Below, one piece after another: positions 17,873 through 34,349 of a DNA stretch of 64,000 nucleotides. The first letter of the stretch is position 1; each line of letters opens with the position of its first letter. The notes beneath the pieces were generated by a model. That model made no database searches. It was not told where the DNA came from and saw only the letters and a list, made by a program, of their open reading frames with translations. Position numbers and translations under genes: made by a program. Source of the stretch: Agrobacterium albertimagni AOL15 (GTDB lineage Bacteria; Pseudomonadota; Alphaproteobacteria; Rhizobiales; Rhizobiaceae); assembly GCF_000300855.1 (NCBI RefSeq), contig NZ_ALJF01000003.1, positions 186,001-250,000 of the forward strand. The letters are read 5' to 3'.

Positions 17873-18585
17873 GACCGGATCACCTCCATGGCCTGCGAGG
17901 TATAGAAGCCGACAGCAACCTTGTGGCTGCGACCGGCCTGCCAGTCGGCAAACTTCGGATGGTTGACCATCTCGCCAACAAGGCGCGACGGATCGACCGG
18001 ATAGATTGCCGGCGCCCGGTTGCCGCGCGGAAAGACCTTGCCGGCGGCGAGCATCGCGCGCAGCAGACGCGAGCCGGGAGCGAGCGTGAAGATCATTTGG
18101 CGTGAGGTGCGCTCAGCCAGCGTGTGGAGCACGCGAACGGCGTCCGCCGGGCGATAGTGGATTAGCACGTCCATCGCGACCACCGCATCGAAGCGCCCGT
18201 GGCGCGGATCGAGCATGTCGCCGCTGTGGAAGGTAACCGAGCCCTTGAAGCGACCGTGCGATGCTTCGATCTCATGCGCCCGCTGGCGGGCATGGGCAAT
18301 CATCTGCGCCGAAAGATCGATGCCGACGACTTCGGCACCACGTGCGATCAGTTCAAAGGACAGAACGCCGGAGCCACAACCTGCATCGAGGATGCGCCAG
18401 CCGGTCAGATCCTGCGGCAGCCAGGAAGCGAGCGTGCCGCGCATCTCCTCGCGACCCTTGCGGACCGTCGCGCGAATGCCGCTCACCGGCTGGTCGCCGG
18501 TCAGCCGCTTCCAGGCATCGAGCGCGGTACGGTCGAAGTAGTGCTCGATCTCGCCGGTGCGTCGGATGTAATCGGCCTGGCTCAT
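17869..18585 (-). CDS. bchM: BchM, Mg-protoporphyrin IX O-methyltransferase
   Basis: SAM-dependent methyltransferase (238 aa) that methylates the C13 propionate of Mg-protoporphyrin IX. The SAM-binding motif is ILDAGCGSGVLS near residue 65, and the family N-terminus with YFDRTALDAWKRL is visible. It lies 7 bases after bchL and shares an ATGA overlap with lhaA. The substrate comes from the BchH-containing chelatase, whose BchD and BchI subunits are not in this window. Confidence 0.95.
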   Translation of the reverse strand: MSQADYIRRTGEIEHYFDRTALDAWKRLTGDQPVSGIRATVRKGREEMRGTLASWLPQDLTGWRILDAGCGSGVLSFELIARGAEVVGIDLSAQMIAHARQRAHEIEASHGRFKGSVTFHSGDMLDPRHGRFDAVVAMDVLIHYRPADAVRVLHTLAERTSRQMIFTLAPGSRLLRAMLAAGKVFPRGNRAPAIYPVDPSRLVGEMVNHPKFADWQAGRSHKVAVGFYTSQAMEVIRS

Positions 18586-18592
18586 GGCAACC

Positions 18593-26669
<8,077 letters not shown>

Positions 26670-26734
26670 CCCTTCTCCCATCCCCTCCCAAGGGAAATCG
26701 GATTGACTGAAGACTACGCCTGCCACAACGGAAG

Positions 26735-26768
26735 TGTCAACTTAGGTTGACGTATATTTTGATTTACA
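26735..26768. promoter_or_regulatory. Tandem degenerate PpsR sites between bchF and aerR
   Basis: A GTCAAC/GTTGAC palindrome gives TGT-N12-ACG at 26735-26752. Immediately next to it, sharing two bases, is CGT-N12-ACA at 26751-26768. Each site has one perfect and one imperfect half. On the minus strand the TGTCAA of the first site reads TTGACA, a -35-like element for bchF. The pair lies about 65 bases upstream of bchF and about 110 bases upstream of aerR. Confidence 0.65.
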
Positions 26769-26876
26769 GAAATGAAAACTGGGTACATGTTACTCATGCT
26801 CGTCTGACGGGATGCCTGCTGTCCACGCCTGACGCCGCATTGAAAACGGTTTCGCGGGCGGGGGGCACGGCGCGGG

Positions 26877-27830
26877 ATGATGGACGGATCACTTCAAGGA
26901 ATGAATGAGAGGCAAGATGGCACGGCTCCGTCGCATTGCGAGGGCCTGCAGCCGCTCACGAGGGTTGCCGCGGAAGGCAAGAGAGCATACCTAACCCAAT
27001 GCGACGGGGACAAACTCCGCCGCCTGATTGAGGGAACGGTGGCTTCGATGACCGCCGAAAAGCTGTCGACGCGTTACGACCGAGGTCTGGAGCACGATCG
27101 CCTCTATGAGAGGGCGCTCGCTGAGTTTCGCATGCTCGTTCTTCACCCGCGCACGCGCCTAGCGTCCCTGCGCGCGTTTCTCGACCACGAACTTCCGCGC
27201 GGCCGGCCTTACTACGTCAAGGTTCTGTTCCTGGAAACCGTCGCGCGCATGCTCGGCCGAGAATGGGTTTCGGATGATTGTGACTTCATCGACGTCACGA
27301 TCGGAACCTCGCGTTTGCAGGCCCTGGCAATCTCCCTGTCGCTCGACTTGCGGGAAGCCGACCGCACTCGCAATGCGCCGGCAGCGCTAGTGCTGACGCC
27401 GTATGGCGAGCAGCACACGCTGATGCCGCAGCTGATTGGCCTGCTCTTCGACAGCCTCGGCTGGACAAGCGAGGTGCTCGAGCCTTCGGCCCTCAAGACC
27501 TCGATCTTTGCCCGTGCCGTAGAAGAGGCCGATGTTGCCTGCATCGGCTGGAGCAACATCCGGCTTGCCGCAGAATTCAAGACCCTCATTCGGGATGTTC
27601 GCAAGCATCGCCGCGGGCCGCGCCTACCCCTCATCGTCGGCGGTGCGGCAGCACTGGATTCCGTTGATTTTCTTGTAGGTTTGGGGATTGACTGCATCTG
27701 TGACAGCGTTTACTCCGCCGTGAAGATCTGCGAAAGTTACTATGAATTGGAAAGAATCAGCCAGCAGGCTAGCGCCGCCGGCCGAACGGCAGTGGTTACA
27801 CCCAGCGGAATCGATTGGCTCACTCCATGA
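26877..27830 (+). CDS. aerR: AerR/PpaA-type cobalamin-binding photosynthesis regulator
   Basis: Protein of about 317 aa with a helical lid domain and a C-terminal Rossmann-like B12-binding domain. DCDFIDVTIGTSRLQ and GEQHTLMPQLIG (His180, candidate corrinoid ligand) match the AerR/PpaA family. Family members bind cobalamin and antagonise or tune CrtJ/PpsR. The placement directly upstream of ppsR with an ATGA overlap is the aerR-crtJ arrangement of Rhodobacter. The start may be 26877, 26880 or 26901. AerR is known elsewhere to have long and short forms. Confidence 0.88.
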   Translation: MMDGSLQGMNERQDGTAPSHCEGLQPLTRVAAEGKRAYLTQCDGDKLRRLIEGTVASMTAEKLSTRYDRGLEHDRLYERALAEFRMLVLHPRTRLASLRAFLDHELPRGRPYYVKVLFLETVARMLGREWVSDDCDFIDVTIGTSRLQALAISLSLDLREADRTRNAPAALVLTPYGEQHTLMPQLIGLLFDSLGWTSEVLEPSALKTSIFARAVEEADVACIGWSNIRLAAEFKTLIRDVRKHRRGPRLPLIVGGAAALDSVDFLVGLGIDCICDSVYSAVKICESYYELERISQQASAAGRTAVVTPSGIDWLTP

Positions 27831-29278
27831 AGCCACTGAACGGTCATAGCGGTACAGATGGCTTCGCAGTCGCAGACAGCCTGTTGAAGACGCTCGATCC
27901 GGATTCGATCGGCTCGCTTGTGAGCCTCGGCGCAGACGTCGTTCTGCTCGTCGATCAGTCCGCGATCATTTCCCAAGTCTACTTCACCAACAAAGATCTT
28001 GCCGACTATGGCTTGGCAAAGACGGTTGGCAAGCGGCTGCAGGATTGCGTGACAATCGAGTCGGTACCGAAGATCGATTCCATGCTGTCGTCCGATACCA
28101 GCCATCGCCCCCTGCGCGGCTATCAGGTCAACCATAAGTGTAGCGGCAAGCCTGATCTTCCGGTCGTCTATTCTGCCTACACTGCCCAAGACTTCCCCTA
28201 CACCATCGTCGTCGGCCGCGAGCTGCGCCAGCAGATGCTCGACCAGCAGCGCCTCGTCCAGACCCAGATGGAGTTGGAAGCCGACTACCGCGAACTGAAA
28301 GAAGCCGAGACCCGCTATCGGACGGCTTTCAAGGTCGCAACCGTCGCCTATGTCATGCTCGACGGCGAGCGGCGCACCATTCTGGATGCCAATCCGGCTG
28401 CGAGCACGCTTCTGTCCTCGACCGGCGCCCCCCTATCCGGCAAGTCGATCCGCGACCTCTTTGCCAAGGACGACCGGGACCGCGTGGGAGACGCGATCAG
28501 CGAGGCACGTCACAGCCCCAATCCGGTTAATCTGGATGGCGTGAGAGTGGCCAAGGGCGAGCCCGTATCGCTGACGATCCGCTCCTATCGGGAGAACGGC
28601 ATCACCAATGTTCTTCTGGCGATCTGGCCAGCCGACCAGGACAAGGAAAGTAAGCGCCAGCGTACGGAACGGCCAGTCGGTGGCACATCGGTCGAGATCG
28701 CCGATCTGCCCGAGGCCGTCCTGCTGACGGATGCCGAAGGCGTCGTCATGGCGGCGAATACCCTGTTTCTCGATCTGATTCATGCGCCGTCCCTGACCCA
28801 GGTTCTTGGTCGCAACATCGGATCCTGGTTCACCAGTGCCGCCATCGATATCCGCGTGCTCTACACGCGCCTCCTGGACGAGCCTTCCATTCGCGGCTTC
28901 ACCTCGACCCTGACCGATAACCTTTCCGGCGAAAGCGCCGTCAGCATCTCCGCGCGGCTCAATGCCAGCAACAACACGATCCAGTTGATCGTAATCCCGC
29001 AGACGGCGGGCAATGAGCGCCTGACCATTCCGTCTCCGGGGATGTCCGACCAGGCTGAGGGCTTTTCCGCTCTCGTGGGCAAGGTGCCGCTGAAGGATCT
29101 GATCCGGGAATCCCTCGACGTCATCGAAAAGATCTGCATCGAGGCAGCACTCGATCAGACCAGCAACAACCGCGCCTATGCGGCAGAGATCCTCGGCCTG
29201 TCGCGCCAGAGCCTCTACATCAAGCTGCGTCGCCACGGGCTTGAGGACTACCGTCCCGGCTCTGATCGTCACAGCTGA
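27827..29278 (+). CDS. ppsR: PpsR/CrtJ, PAS-domain repressor of photosynthesis genes
   Basis: Transcription factor of 483 aa. A PAS-like region (about 30-130), a Q-rich linker helix (about 133-165), two more PAS domains (about 165-270 and 290-395) and a Fis-type C-terminal helix-turn-helix (NNRAYAAEILGLSRQSLYIKLRRHGL region, 447-472) are present. Cys437 matches the conserved redox-active HTH cysteine (C420 of CrtJ). No cysteine is visible near residue 250, where the partner cysteine lies in Rhodobacter. Other cysteines are C74 and C105. Operators fitting its consensus lie at 1065, 26735, 29293 and 34201. Confidence 0.95.
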   Translation: MKPLNGHSGTDGFAVADSLLKTLDPDSIGSLVSLGADVVLLVDQSAIISQVYFTNKDLADYGLAKTVGKRLQDCVTIESVPKIDSMLSSDTSHRPLRGYQVNHKCSGKPDLPVVYSAYTAQDFPYTIVVGRELRQQMLDQQRLVQTQMELEADYRELKEAETRYRTAFKVATVAYVMLDGERRTILDANPAASTLLSSTGAPLSGKSIRDLFAKDDRDRVGDAISEARHSPNPVNLDGVRVAKGEPVSLTIRSYRENGITNVLLAIWPADQDKESKRQRTERPVGGTSVEIADLPEAVLLTDAEGVVMAANTLFLDLIHAPSLTQVLGRNIGSWFTSAAIDIRVLYTRLLDEPSIRGFTSTLTDNLSGESAVSISARLNASNNTIQLIVIPQTAGNERLTIPSPGMSDQAEGFSALVGKVPLKDLIRESLDVIEKICIEAALDQTSNNRAYAAEILGLSRQSLYIKLRRHGLEDYRPGSDRHS

Positions 29279-29292
29279 CGGACGGCCAAGAC

Positions 29293-29310
29293 TGTCAATT
29301 TTAGTTGACA
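29293..29310. promoter_or_regulatory. PpsR operator upstream of bchG
   Basis: A perfect TGT-N12-ACA site with inner CAA/TTG symmetry lies between ppsR and bchG. TTGACA at 29305-29310 inside it could be the -35 of a bchG promoter. The gap to the bchG ATG is only 29 bases and the -10 (TAGCCT at 29328) is weak, so the exact promoter is uncertain. It may also act on readthrough from ppsR. Confidence 0.82.
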
Positions 29311-29339
29311 CATTCGAGGGTGCGGACTAGCCTCCGTAC

Positions 29340-30263
29340 ATGGCTCAGATCCCTTCCCATGTCCCGGCAGCCTCCTACCCGTCGCCTAAGGCGGTGGTGC
29401 AGTTGTTGAAGCCGATTACATGGTTTCCGCCGATGTGGGCCTTTGCCTGCGGGGCAATTGCCTCGGGTGCCGGCATAGGCGAGCGGTGGTTTCCGATCGC
29501 GCTCGGCGTGCTCCTCGCCGGACCGCTTCTGTGCGGCACCAGCCAGGCGGTCAACGATTGGTTCGATCGCCATGTCGATGCAATCAACGAGCCGCATAGG
29601 GTGATCCCATCGGGCAGAATGCCCGGCCAATGGGGACTGGCGATCGCGATAGCCATGTCCGTTCTGTCCATGGCCGTTGCAGCACTTCTCGGGCCGCTTG
29701 TCTTCGCTGCCGCACTTGTCGGCCTCGCTCTCGCCTGGGGCTACAGCGCGCCGCCCTTCCGCTTCAAGCAGAATGGCTGGGTCGGCAACGGTGTGGTCGG
29801 CCTGAGTTACGAGACCCTGCCCTGGATCACGGCCGCGACGGCGGCGCTCGGCCATGCGCCCTCCACGCGGACCCTGCTGATTGCGCTCCTCTACGGCATC
29901 GGCGCCCACGGCATCCTGACGCTCAATGATTTCAAATCGATCAAGGGCGATCAGCAGATGGGCGTCGACACGTTGCCGGTTCTGCACGGCGCGCAAAACG
30001 CTGCCCGGATTGCCTGCCTCGTCATGGCGATCCCGCAGGCCTGCGTCATCCTTCTGCTCGCACAGGCAGGCCTTCAAACAGGGGCAATGCTCGTCGGCGT
30101 CGTGCTTGCCCTGCAGCTCCTCTGCATGATCCGCTTCTTGGGCGACCCAGAAGGCAAGGCCATCTGGTATTCCGCTGTGGGTGTGGGTCTCTATGTCACC
30201 GGCATGATGGCGACAGCCGTAGCGCTCGGTTCTCTGACGCTGCCCGCGCCACCCCTCGGATAG
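29340..30263 (+). CDS. bchG: BchG, bacteriochlorophyll a synthase
   Basis: UbiA-family prenyltransferase (307 aa, about 8-9 membrane segments) that attaches the geranylgeranyl or phytyl chain to bacteriochlorophyllide. The Asp-rich substrate motif NDWFDRHVDAINEPHR (residues 72-87) and the second motif LNDFKSIKGD are present. It is followed by a BCD transporter and bchP, the usual tail-adding block. Confidence 0.96.
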   Translation: MAQIPSHVPAASYPSPKAVVQLLKPITWFPPMWAFACGAIASGAGIGERWFPIALGVLLAGPLLCGTSQAVNDWFDRHVDAINEPHRVIPSGRMPGQWGLAIAIAMSVLSMAVAALLGPLVFAAALVGLALAWGYSAPPFRFKQNGWVGNGVVGLSYETLPWITAATAALGHAPSTRTLLIALLYGIGAHGILTLNDFKSIKGDQQMGVDTLPVLHGAQNAARIACLVMAIPQACVILLLAQAGLQTGAMLVGVVLALQLLCMIRFLGDPEGKAIWYSAVGVGLYVTGMMATAVALGSLTLPAPPLG

Positions 30264-30274
30264 GAAGCGCGATC

Positions 30275-31639
30275 ATGCGTCAGCTCGCCCTTAAGCCCCG
30301 ATCCAGCCGTCCCGTAGAAGAAGGCCTCGGCTGGCTCGCGATCATCCGGCTGGGTCTCGTCCAGGCAGCACTTGGCGCTATCGTGGTTCTGACCACCTCC
30401 ACCTTGAACCGGGTGATGATCGTCGAACTCGGTCTTGCCGCCGTCATCCCGGGCCTGCTGGTCGGCCTGCATTACGGGGTGCAGATCACCCGCCCCATCT
30501 GGGGCCACAAGTCGGATACCGGCCGATCCCGAACCCAGTGGATCCTTGGCGGCCTTGCCCTCCTCGCCATGGCCGGGACCGGCGCGGCTGCAACGACACT
30601 TCTCTTCGAGCAGTCGGTTCTCGCCGGCATCATGGCGGCCATCATCGCCTACATCCTGATCGGCATCGGCATCGGCGCCTCCGGAACGTCCCTGCTCGCG
30701 CTGATCGCCATGAAGACCGCCGTCGAAAAACGCGCCGCAGCCGCAACGATCACCTGGATGCTGATGATCACCGGCATCATCGTGACATCCATAGTCGTTG
30801 GCGCGCAGCTTGATCCCTACTCCCACGAGCGTCTCATAGCCGTCACGGCAGCGACCGGCGTGGTTGCCTTTCTCATTGGCATCATCGGAGTGCTGGGCAT
30901 GGAGTCCCGGCCAACGGTGGGTGCTCCGGAAGAGCGCCCCGCCGCGACGAGTTTTCGCGAGAGCCTGCGAGACGTGCTCGACGATCGGGAGTCGCGGCTC
31001 TTCACGCTCTTCATCTTCCTCTCCATGCTGGCCTTCGCCACACAGGACCTCATCCTCGAGCCCTATGCCGGCCTTCTCTTCGGCATGACCCCGGGTGAAA
31101 CGACAGCCCTCTCAGGCATCCAGCATGGCGGCGTGCTGCTGGGCATGATGACGGTCGGGCTGTCGGGCGCGCTTCTCGGAAAACGCCATTCCGGTCTGCC
31201 GAGACATTTCATCACCTGGGGCTGCTTCGGCTCGGCCGTGGCCTTGGGCGCCCTTGCTTTTTCCACGCAGGCCGCACCCACCTGGCCGCTGGAGCTCAAC
31301 ATCTTCCTGCTCGGCGCAGCCAACGGCACCTTTGCGGTGGCGGCCGTCGGCACGATGATGATCCTTGCGGGACGGGGCCGGACATCCAACTACGGAATGC
31401 GGATGGGCGTCTGGGGAGCCGCACAGGCCATCGCCTTCGGGCTCGGCGGCGTCCTCGGAACGGTAGCGCTCGATCTCGGACGGTGGCTGACGGCGAGTGA
31501 TGCGCATGCTTTCGCCACCGTCTTTTCGATCGAGGCGGGCCTTTTCCTCGTGTCCGCCCTCGTCGCGACGCGCATCGGACGTCAGGCCACGCGATCGCCG
31601 GCCCCGATCCAAAATGCCGCTATCATGCCTGGAGAATAA
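30275..31639 (+). CDS. BCD/PucC-family putative bacteriochlorophyll transporter (Bch2/ORF428-like)
   Basis: MFS-type membrane protein of 454 aa with about 12 segments. The family signature TSTLNRVMIVELGLAAVIPG lies near residue 45, as in LhaA. In Rhodobacter the same position between bchG and bchP holds ORF428 (Bch2/BCD), proposed to move or deliver bacteriochlorophyll. It starts 12 bases after bchG. A direct role in pigment hand-over is inferred. Confidence 0.88.
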   Translation: MRQLALKPRSSRPVEEGLGWLAIIRLGLVQAALGAIVVLTTSTLNRVMIVELGLAAVIPGLLVGLHYGVQITRPIWGHKSDTGRSRTQWILGGLALLAMAGTGAAATTLLFEQSVLAGIMAAIIAYILIGIGIGASGTSLLALIAMKTAVEKRAAAATITWMLMITGIIVTSIVVGAQLDPYSHERLIAVTAATGVVAFLIGIIGVLGMESRPTVGAPEERPAATSFRESLRDVLDDRESRLFTLFIFLSMLAFATQDLILEPYAGLLFGMTPGETTALSGIQHGGVLLGMMTVGLSGALLGKRHSGLPRHFITWGCFGSAVALGALAFSTQAAPTWPLELNIFLLGAANGTFAVAAVGTMMILAGRGRTSNYGMRMGVWGAAQAIAFGLGGVLGTVALDLGRWLTASDAHAFATVFSIEAGLFLVSALVATRIGRQATRSPAPIQNAAIMPGE

Positions 31640-31673
31640 ACCCCGAGGCCGGATGCTCGGCAGGGAGACGCGC

Positions 31674-32879
31674 ATGTCGAAGATCTATGACGTCGTCGTT
31701 GTCGGTGGAGGCCCCTGTGGCGCCATGGCGGCCGAGCGGCTGGTCGAAAAGGGGCATAGCGTGCTCCTTATCGACCCGGATAACCGCATCAAGCCCTGCG
31801 GCGGGGCAATCCCGTCGAGAGCGCTGGCCGATTTCGCCATTCCCGAGGCCCAGCTGGTGGCGCGCGCCAATGCGGCGCGGATCATCGCGCCATCAGGTCG
31901 GACCGTGGACATGACCATCGGCGACATCGGCTATGTCGGCATGGTCGATCGCGCCGCCTTCGACCCTTACCTTCGTCAGCGAGCCGCCGACGCCGGCGCG
32001 GAGAGGCTCTGCGGCAAGCTCGACGAGATGACGGAAGGAGACGGCGGCCTGCTCGAACTGACCGTGGAACCGACGGCCAAGGGTGCCGGCCAAGAGCCGA
32101 TTCAGATCCGGGCCCGACGCGTCATCGGTGCCGACGGCGCCAACTCGGCCGTGCGGCGCCTGATGTTCCCGGCCTCGCGCAAACCGCCCTATGTCTTTGC
32201 CTATCACGAGATCGTCGAGAGCCCGGCCGGCGCGGACGAGGCCGTCTTCAAGGCGGACCGCTGCGACGTCGTCTATGATGGCCGGATCTCGCCGGATTTC
32301 TACGGCTGGGTTTTCCCCCATGGCGGACAGACCAGCATCGGCACGGGCACCGCCGTCAAGGGACACAACATCCGGGAAGCCACCCGGGCCTTGAAGCTTG
32401 CCGCAGGCCTTGGCGACTGTCGGGTCATCCGAAGAGAAGGGGCGCCGCTGCCGTTGAAGCCAATGAAGCGCTGGGACAACGGCCGCAACGTTCTACTTGC
32501 CGGCGATGCCGCAGGCACCGTTGCCCCGTCATCGGGGGAAGGCATCTACTACGCCATGCTTTGCGGAAGGCTCTCCGCAGACGCCGTGCACCAGTCACTG
32601 CTGAGCGACAGCGGACGGGCCTTGGCAGAAGCGCGTCGGACCTTCATGCGCGCCCATGGCCGGGTCTTCCTGATCCTCGGTATCATGCAGACGATCTGGT
32701 ATCGCAACGACAGGCTGCGCGAGAAGTTCGTGGCCATGTGCGCCGACCCCGACGTGCAGCGACTGACCTGGGAATCCTATCTCAACAAGAAACTCGTGCG
32801 CCGCGATCCGCTCGCACATGTGCGGGTCTTCTTCAAAGATCTCGCCAAGCTCTTCGGCATCCCTGCGGGGCAAAGATGA
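31674..32879 (+). CDS. bchP: BchP, geranylgeranyl bacteriochlorophyll reductase
   Basis: FAD flavoprotein (401 aa) that reduces the geranylgeranyl tail to phytyl. The N-terminal dinucleotide motif VVVGGGPCGAMAAE and the downstream GDAAGTVAPSSGEGIYYA FAD site are visible. The ATG at 31674 follows GGGAG. The longer frame to 31497 overlaps the upstream transporter and is rejected. The stop overlaps the next small ORF (ATGA). Confidence 0.96.
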   Translation: MSKIYDVVVVGGGPCGAMAAERLVEKGHSVLLIDPDNRIKPCGGAIPSRALADFAIPEAQLVARANAARIIAPSGRTVDMTIGDIGYVGMVDRAAFDPYLRQRAADAGAERLCGKLDEMTEGDGGLLELTVEPTAKGAGQEPIQIRARRVIGADGANSAVRRLMFPASRKPPYVFAYHEIVESPAGADEAVFKADRCDVVYDGRISPDFYGWVFPHGGQTSIGTGTAVKGHNIREATRALKLAAGLGDCRVIRREGAPLPLKPMKRWDNGRNVLLAGDAAGTVAPSSGEGIYYAMLCGRLSADAVHQSLLSDSGRALAEARRTFMRAHGRVFLILGIMQTIWYRNDRLREKFVAMCADPDVQRLTWESYLNKKLVRRDPLAHVRVFFKDLAKLFGIPAGQR

Positions 32880-33178
32880 CGGCACCGCTGGTCTTTCTCT
32901 TCACGTCGGGCTGGATCAGTGCCGTGGCGATCGCGCTGTTGTGGACAATCACTCTGGTTGTCGCGAGGCGCTCACCAGAGCCACGAGTGGCGATTGCCAA
33001 TCTCGCGCCCAACGCCATCTCTGGCAGCGCGCTTCTCGCCGCTTTCGGACTTGCCATGCGCCAGACACAGGTCCTGTGGCTGGCGCTGCTGCTGGCGGTC
33101 TCGCTGGTCGCTTTCCTGATCGATCTGCGGATCAGGCTTGCAGATCAGGCCTCCGGATTGAGGCGTCGGACGGATTGA
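32876..33178 (+). CDS. Small membrane protein coupled to bchP
   Basis: Uncharacterised 100-aa protein, translationally coupled to bchP by ATGA. Three hydrophobic segments are seen (about 8-30, 44-60 and 66-86) with a basic C-terminus RIRLADQASGLRRRTD. Its last 34 bases lie antisense to the end of tspO. Small ORFs occur at this place in other PGCs, but I do not recognise a defined family. A role near pigment tail reduction or in the membrane is only suggested by coupling. Confidence 0.7.
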   Translation: MTAPLVFLFTSGWISAVAIALLWTITLVVARRSPEPRVAIANLAPNAISGSALLAAFGLAMRQTQVLWLALLLAVSLVAFLIDLRIRLADQASGLRRRTD

Positions 33179-33591
33179 TTGAGTGCGGCGGCCGCCGTCA
33201 CCCAGACGAGATAAGGAACGAACAAGGCGGAGGCTAGTGGCGCCACGGGCCAGGCAAACAGGATGAACAGCGCAATCGAAAGCCAGAGCACCGAAACATC
33301 CGCGAGCGCCAGATCCATGCGCCGCATGCCGAAGAAGAAATAAGACCAGAGCGCATTGGCCACGATTTGCACAGACCACAGGGCCATGGGCAGCGACCAG
33401 CCGGCAACATCCCAAATCAGCCAGCCTGCATAGCCGATCAGCACGTAGAGGATCGTCCAGACGACGGGAAAGGCCCAGTTGGGCGGGGTCCAGCTCGGTT
33501 TGCGCAGATTCTCGTACCACTCACCGGGCTTGAAGACCGCGCCGCTCGAGGCGGCTGCGAGAACGATGACGAGAAAGACGACTGCGGCCAT
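33145..33591 (-). CDS. tspO: TspO/MBR outer-membrane tryptophan-rich sensory protein
   Basis: Five-helix TspO protein, 148 aa. Family signatures are KPGEWYENLRKPSWTPPNWAFPVVW, ALWSYFFFGMRRMDLA and FVPYLVWVTAAAALN. In Rhodobacter TspO binds tetrapyrroles and negatively modulates photosynthesis gene expression together with AppA/PpsR. The start is the ATG at 33591 with GGAG upstream; longer starts at 33639 and 33711 are less likely. It is divergent from cycA and convergent with the small ORF after bchP. Confidence 0.92.
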   Translation of the reverse strand: MAAVVFLVIVLAAASSGAVFKPGEWYENLRKPSWTPPNWAFPVVWTILYVLIGYAGWLIWDVAGWSLPMALWSVQIVANALWSYFFFGMRRMDLALADVSVLWLSIALFILFAWPVAPLASALFVPYLVWVTAAAALNQSVRRLNPEA

Positions 33592-33635
33592 GATCCGGCT
33601 CCGGGTTGGTTTGCGTATATTGAAGCATATGGCCT

Positions 33636-33667
33636 GCATTCTGGTTCCAAGCCTGGCCTCAGAATGC
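33636..33667. promoter_or_regulatory. Inverted repeat in the tspO-cycA divergent region
   Basis: GCATTCTG (33636-33643) and its exact complement CAGAATGC (33660-33667) are spaced by 16 bases, midway between the two divergent genes. This could be an operator for a dimeric regulator. It does not fit the PpsR consensus. The function is unknown. Confidence 0.4.
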
Positions 33668-33758
33668 GAGGCGAACCACCCGGCGATTGAACCGGACTGG
33701 TCGAATTTCATACCAGCATTACTTCTTACTTCATCCGCGATGCCATGGGAGGATACAC

Positions 33759-34145
33759 ATGTCGAGGATAATTGCAGCCGCTTGCACCGTCGCAGCCCTT
33801 TTGCTGTCTCAGAATGCTTTCGCGCAGGAAGGCGACGCGGCAGCTGGCGAAGCCGTGTTCAAGAAATGCACGGCCTGTCACAACGTCGCCGACGCCAAGC
33901 ATAAGGTCGGCCCTTCCCTTCAGGGTGTCGTCGGCCGTCAACCCGGTGTGGCTGAAGGCTTCAGATACTCCAAGGCAATGACGGATTTTGGCGCCGACAA
34001 GGTGTGGGATGACGCACAATTGGCCGCTTATCTCGAGAACCCGCGTGGTGTGGTCAAAGGCACGCGCATGGCCTTTGCCGGTCTGAAGGATCCGAAGGAA
34101 ATCGCAGACGTGATCGCCTATCTGAAGACCTTCCCGGCCCCCTGA
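33759..34145 (+). CDS. cycA: Cytochrome c2/c550-type soluble electron carrier
   Basis: Class I cytochrome c, 128 aa. The signal peptide ends at AFA (residue 22). The heme motif CTACH is at 37-41 and the axial methionine is M104 in GTRMAFAG. A GGGAGG ribosome-binding site is present. It probably shuttles electrons from the bc1 complex to the reaction-centre cytochrome PufC and/or to oxidases. Its position inside the PGC, as in Roseobacter-type clusters, supports the photosynthetic role. Confidence 0.88.
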   Translation: MSRIIAAACTVAALLLSQNAFAQEGDAAAGEAVFKKCTACHNVADAKHKVGPSLQGVVGRQPGVAEGFRYSKAMTDFGADKVWDDAQLAAYLENPRGVVKGTRMAFAGLKDPKEIADVIAYLKTFPAP

Positions 34146-34200
34146 TCGCTGGGGGTTCATTCCGCCGGGATGCAAATTCCGGCGGAATTCCGCTGAGAAG

Positions 34201-34218
34201 TGTAAAAAAAAGTTTACA
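34201..34218. promoter_or_regulatory. PpsR operator upstream of dxs
   Basis: TGT at 34201-34203, twelve bases, and ACA at 34216-34218 form a perfect-spacing PpsR site in the 204-base cycA-dxs gap. Its inner region is A-rich rather than CAA/TTG. It covers the -35 of the likely dxs promoter. Confidence 0.72.
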
Positions 34219-34241
34219 TATCGCTCGTCTTCTCCGAATAT
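34213..34241 (+). promoter_or_regulatory. Sigma-70-like dxs promoter
   Basis: TTTACA (34213-34218) and GAATAT (34236-34241) with a 17-base spacer. The -35 is the right half of the PpsR site. Predicted only. Confidence 0.5.
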
Positions 34242-34349
34242 GCAGATATTGCACCATTCTCAGGCAACCGCCCACCGGATGCGCCAAGCCGGCGCTCGCA
34301 GCGGCAGCGGACCCAGGAGAATTGGGCTCTTTCGTGGGAGGAGAGCGCG

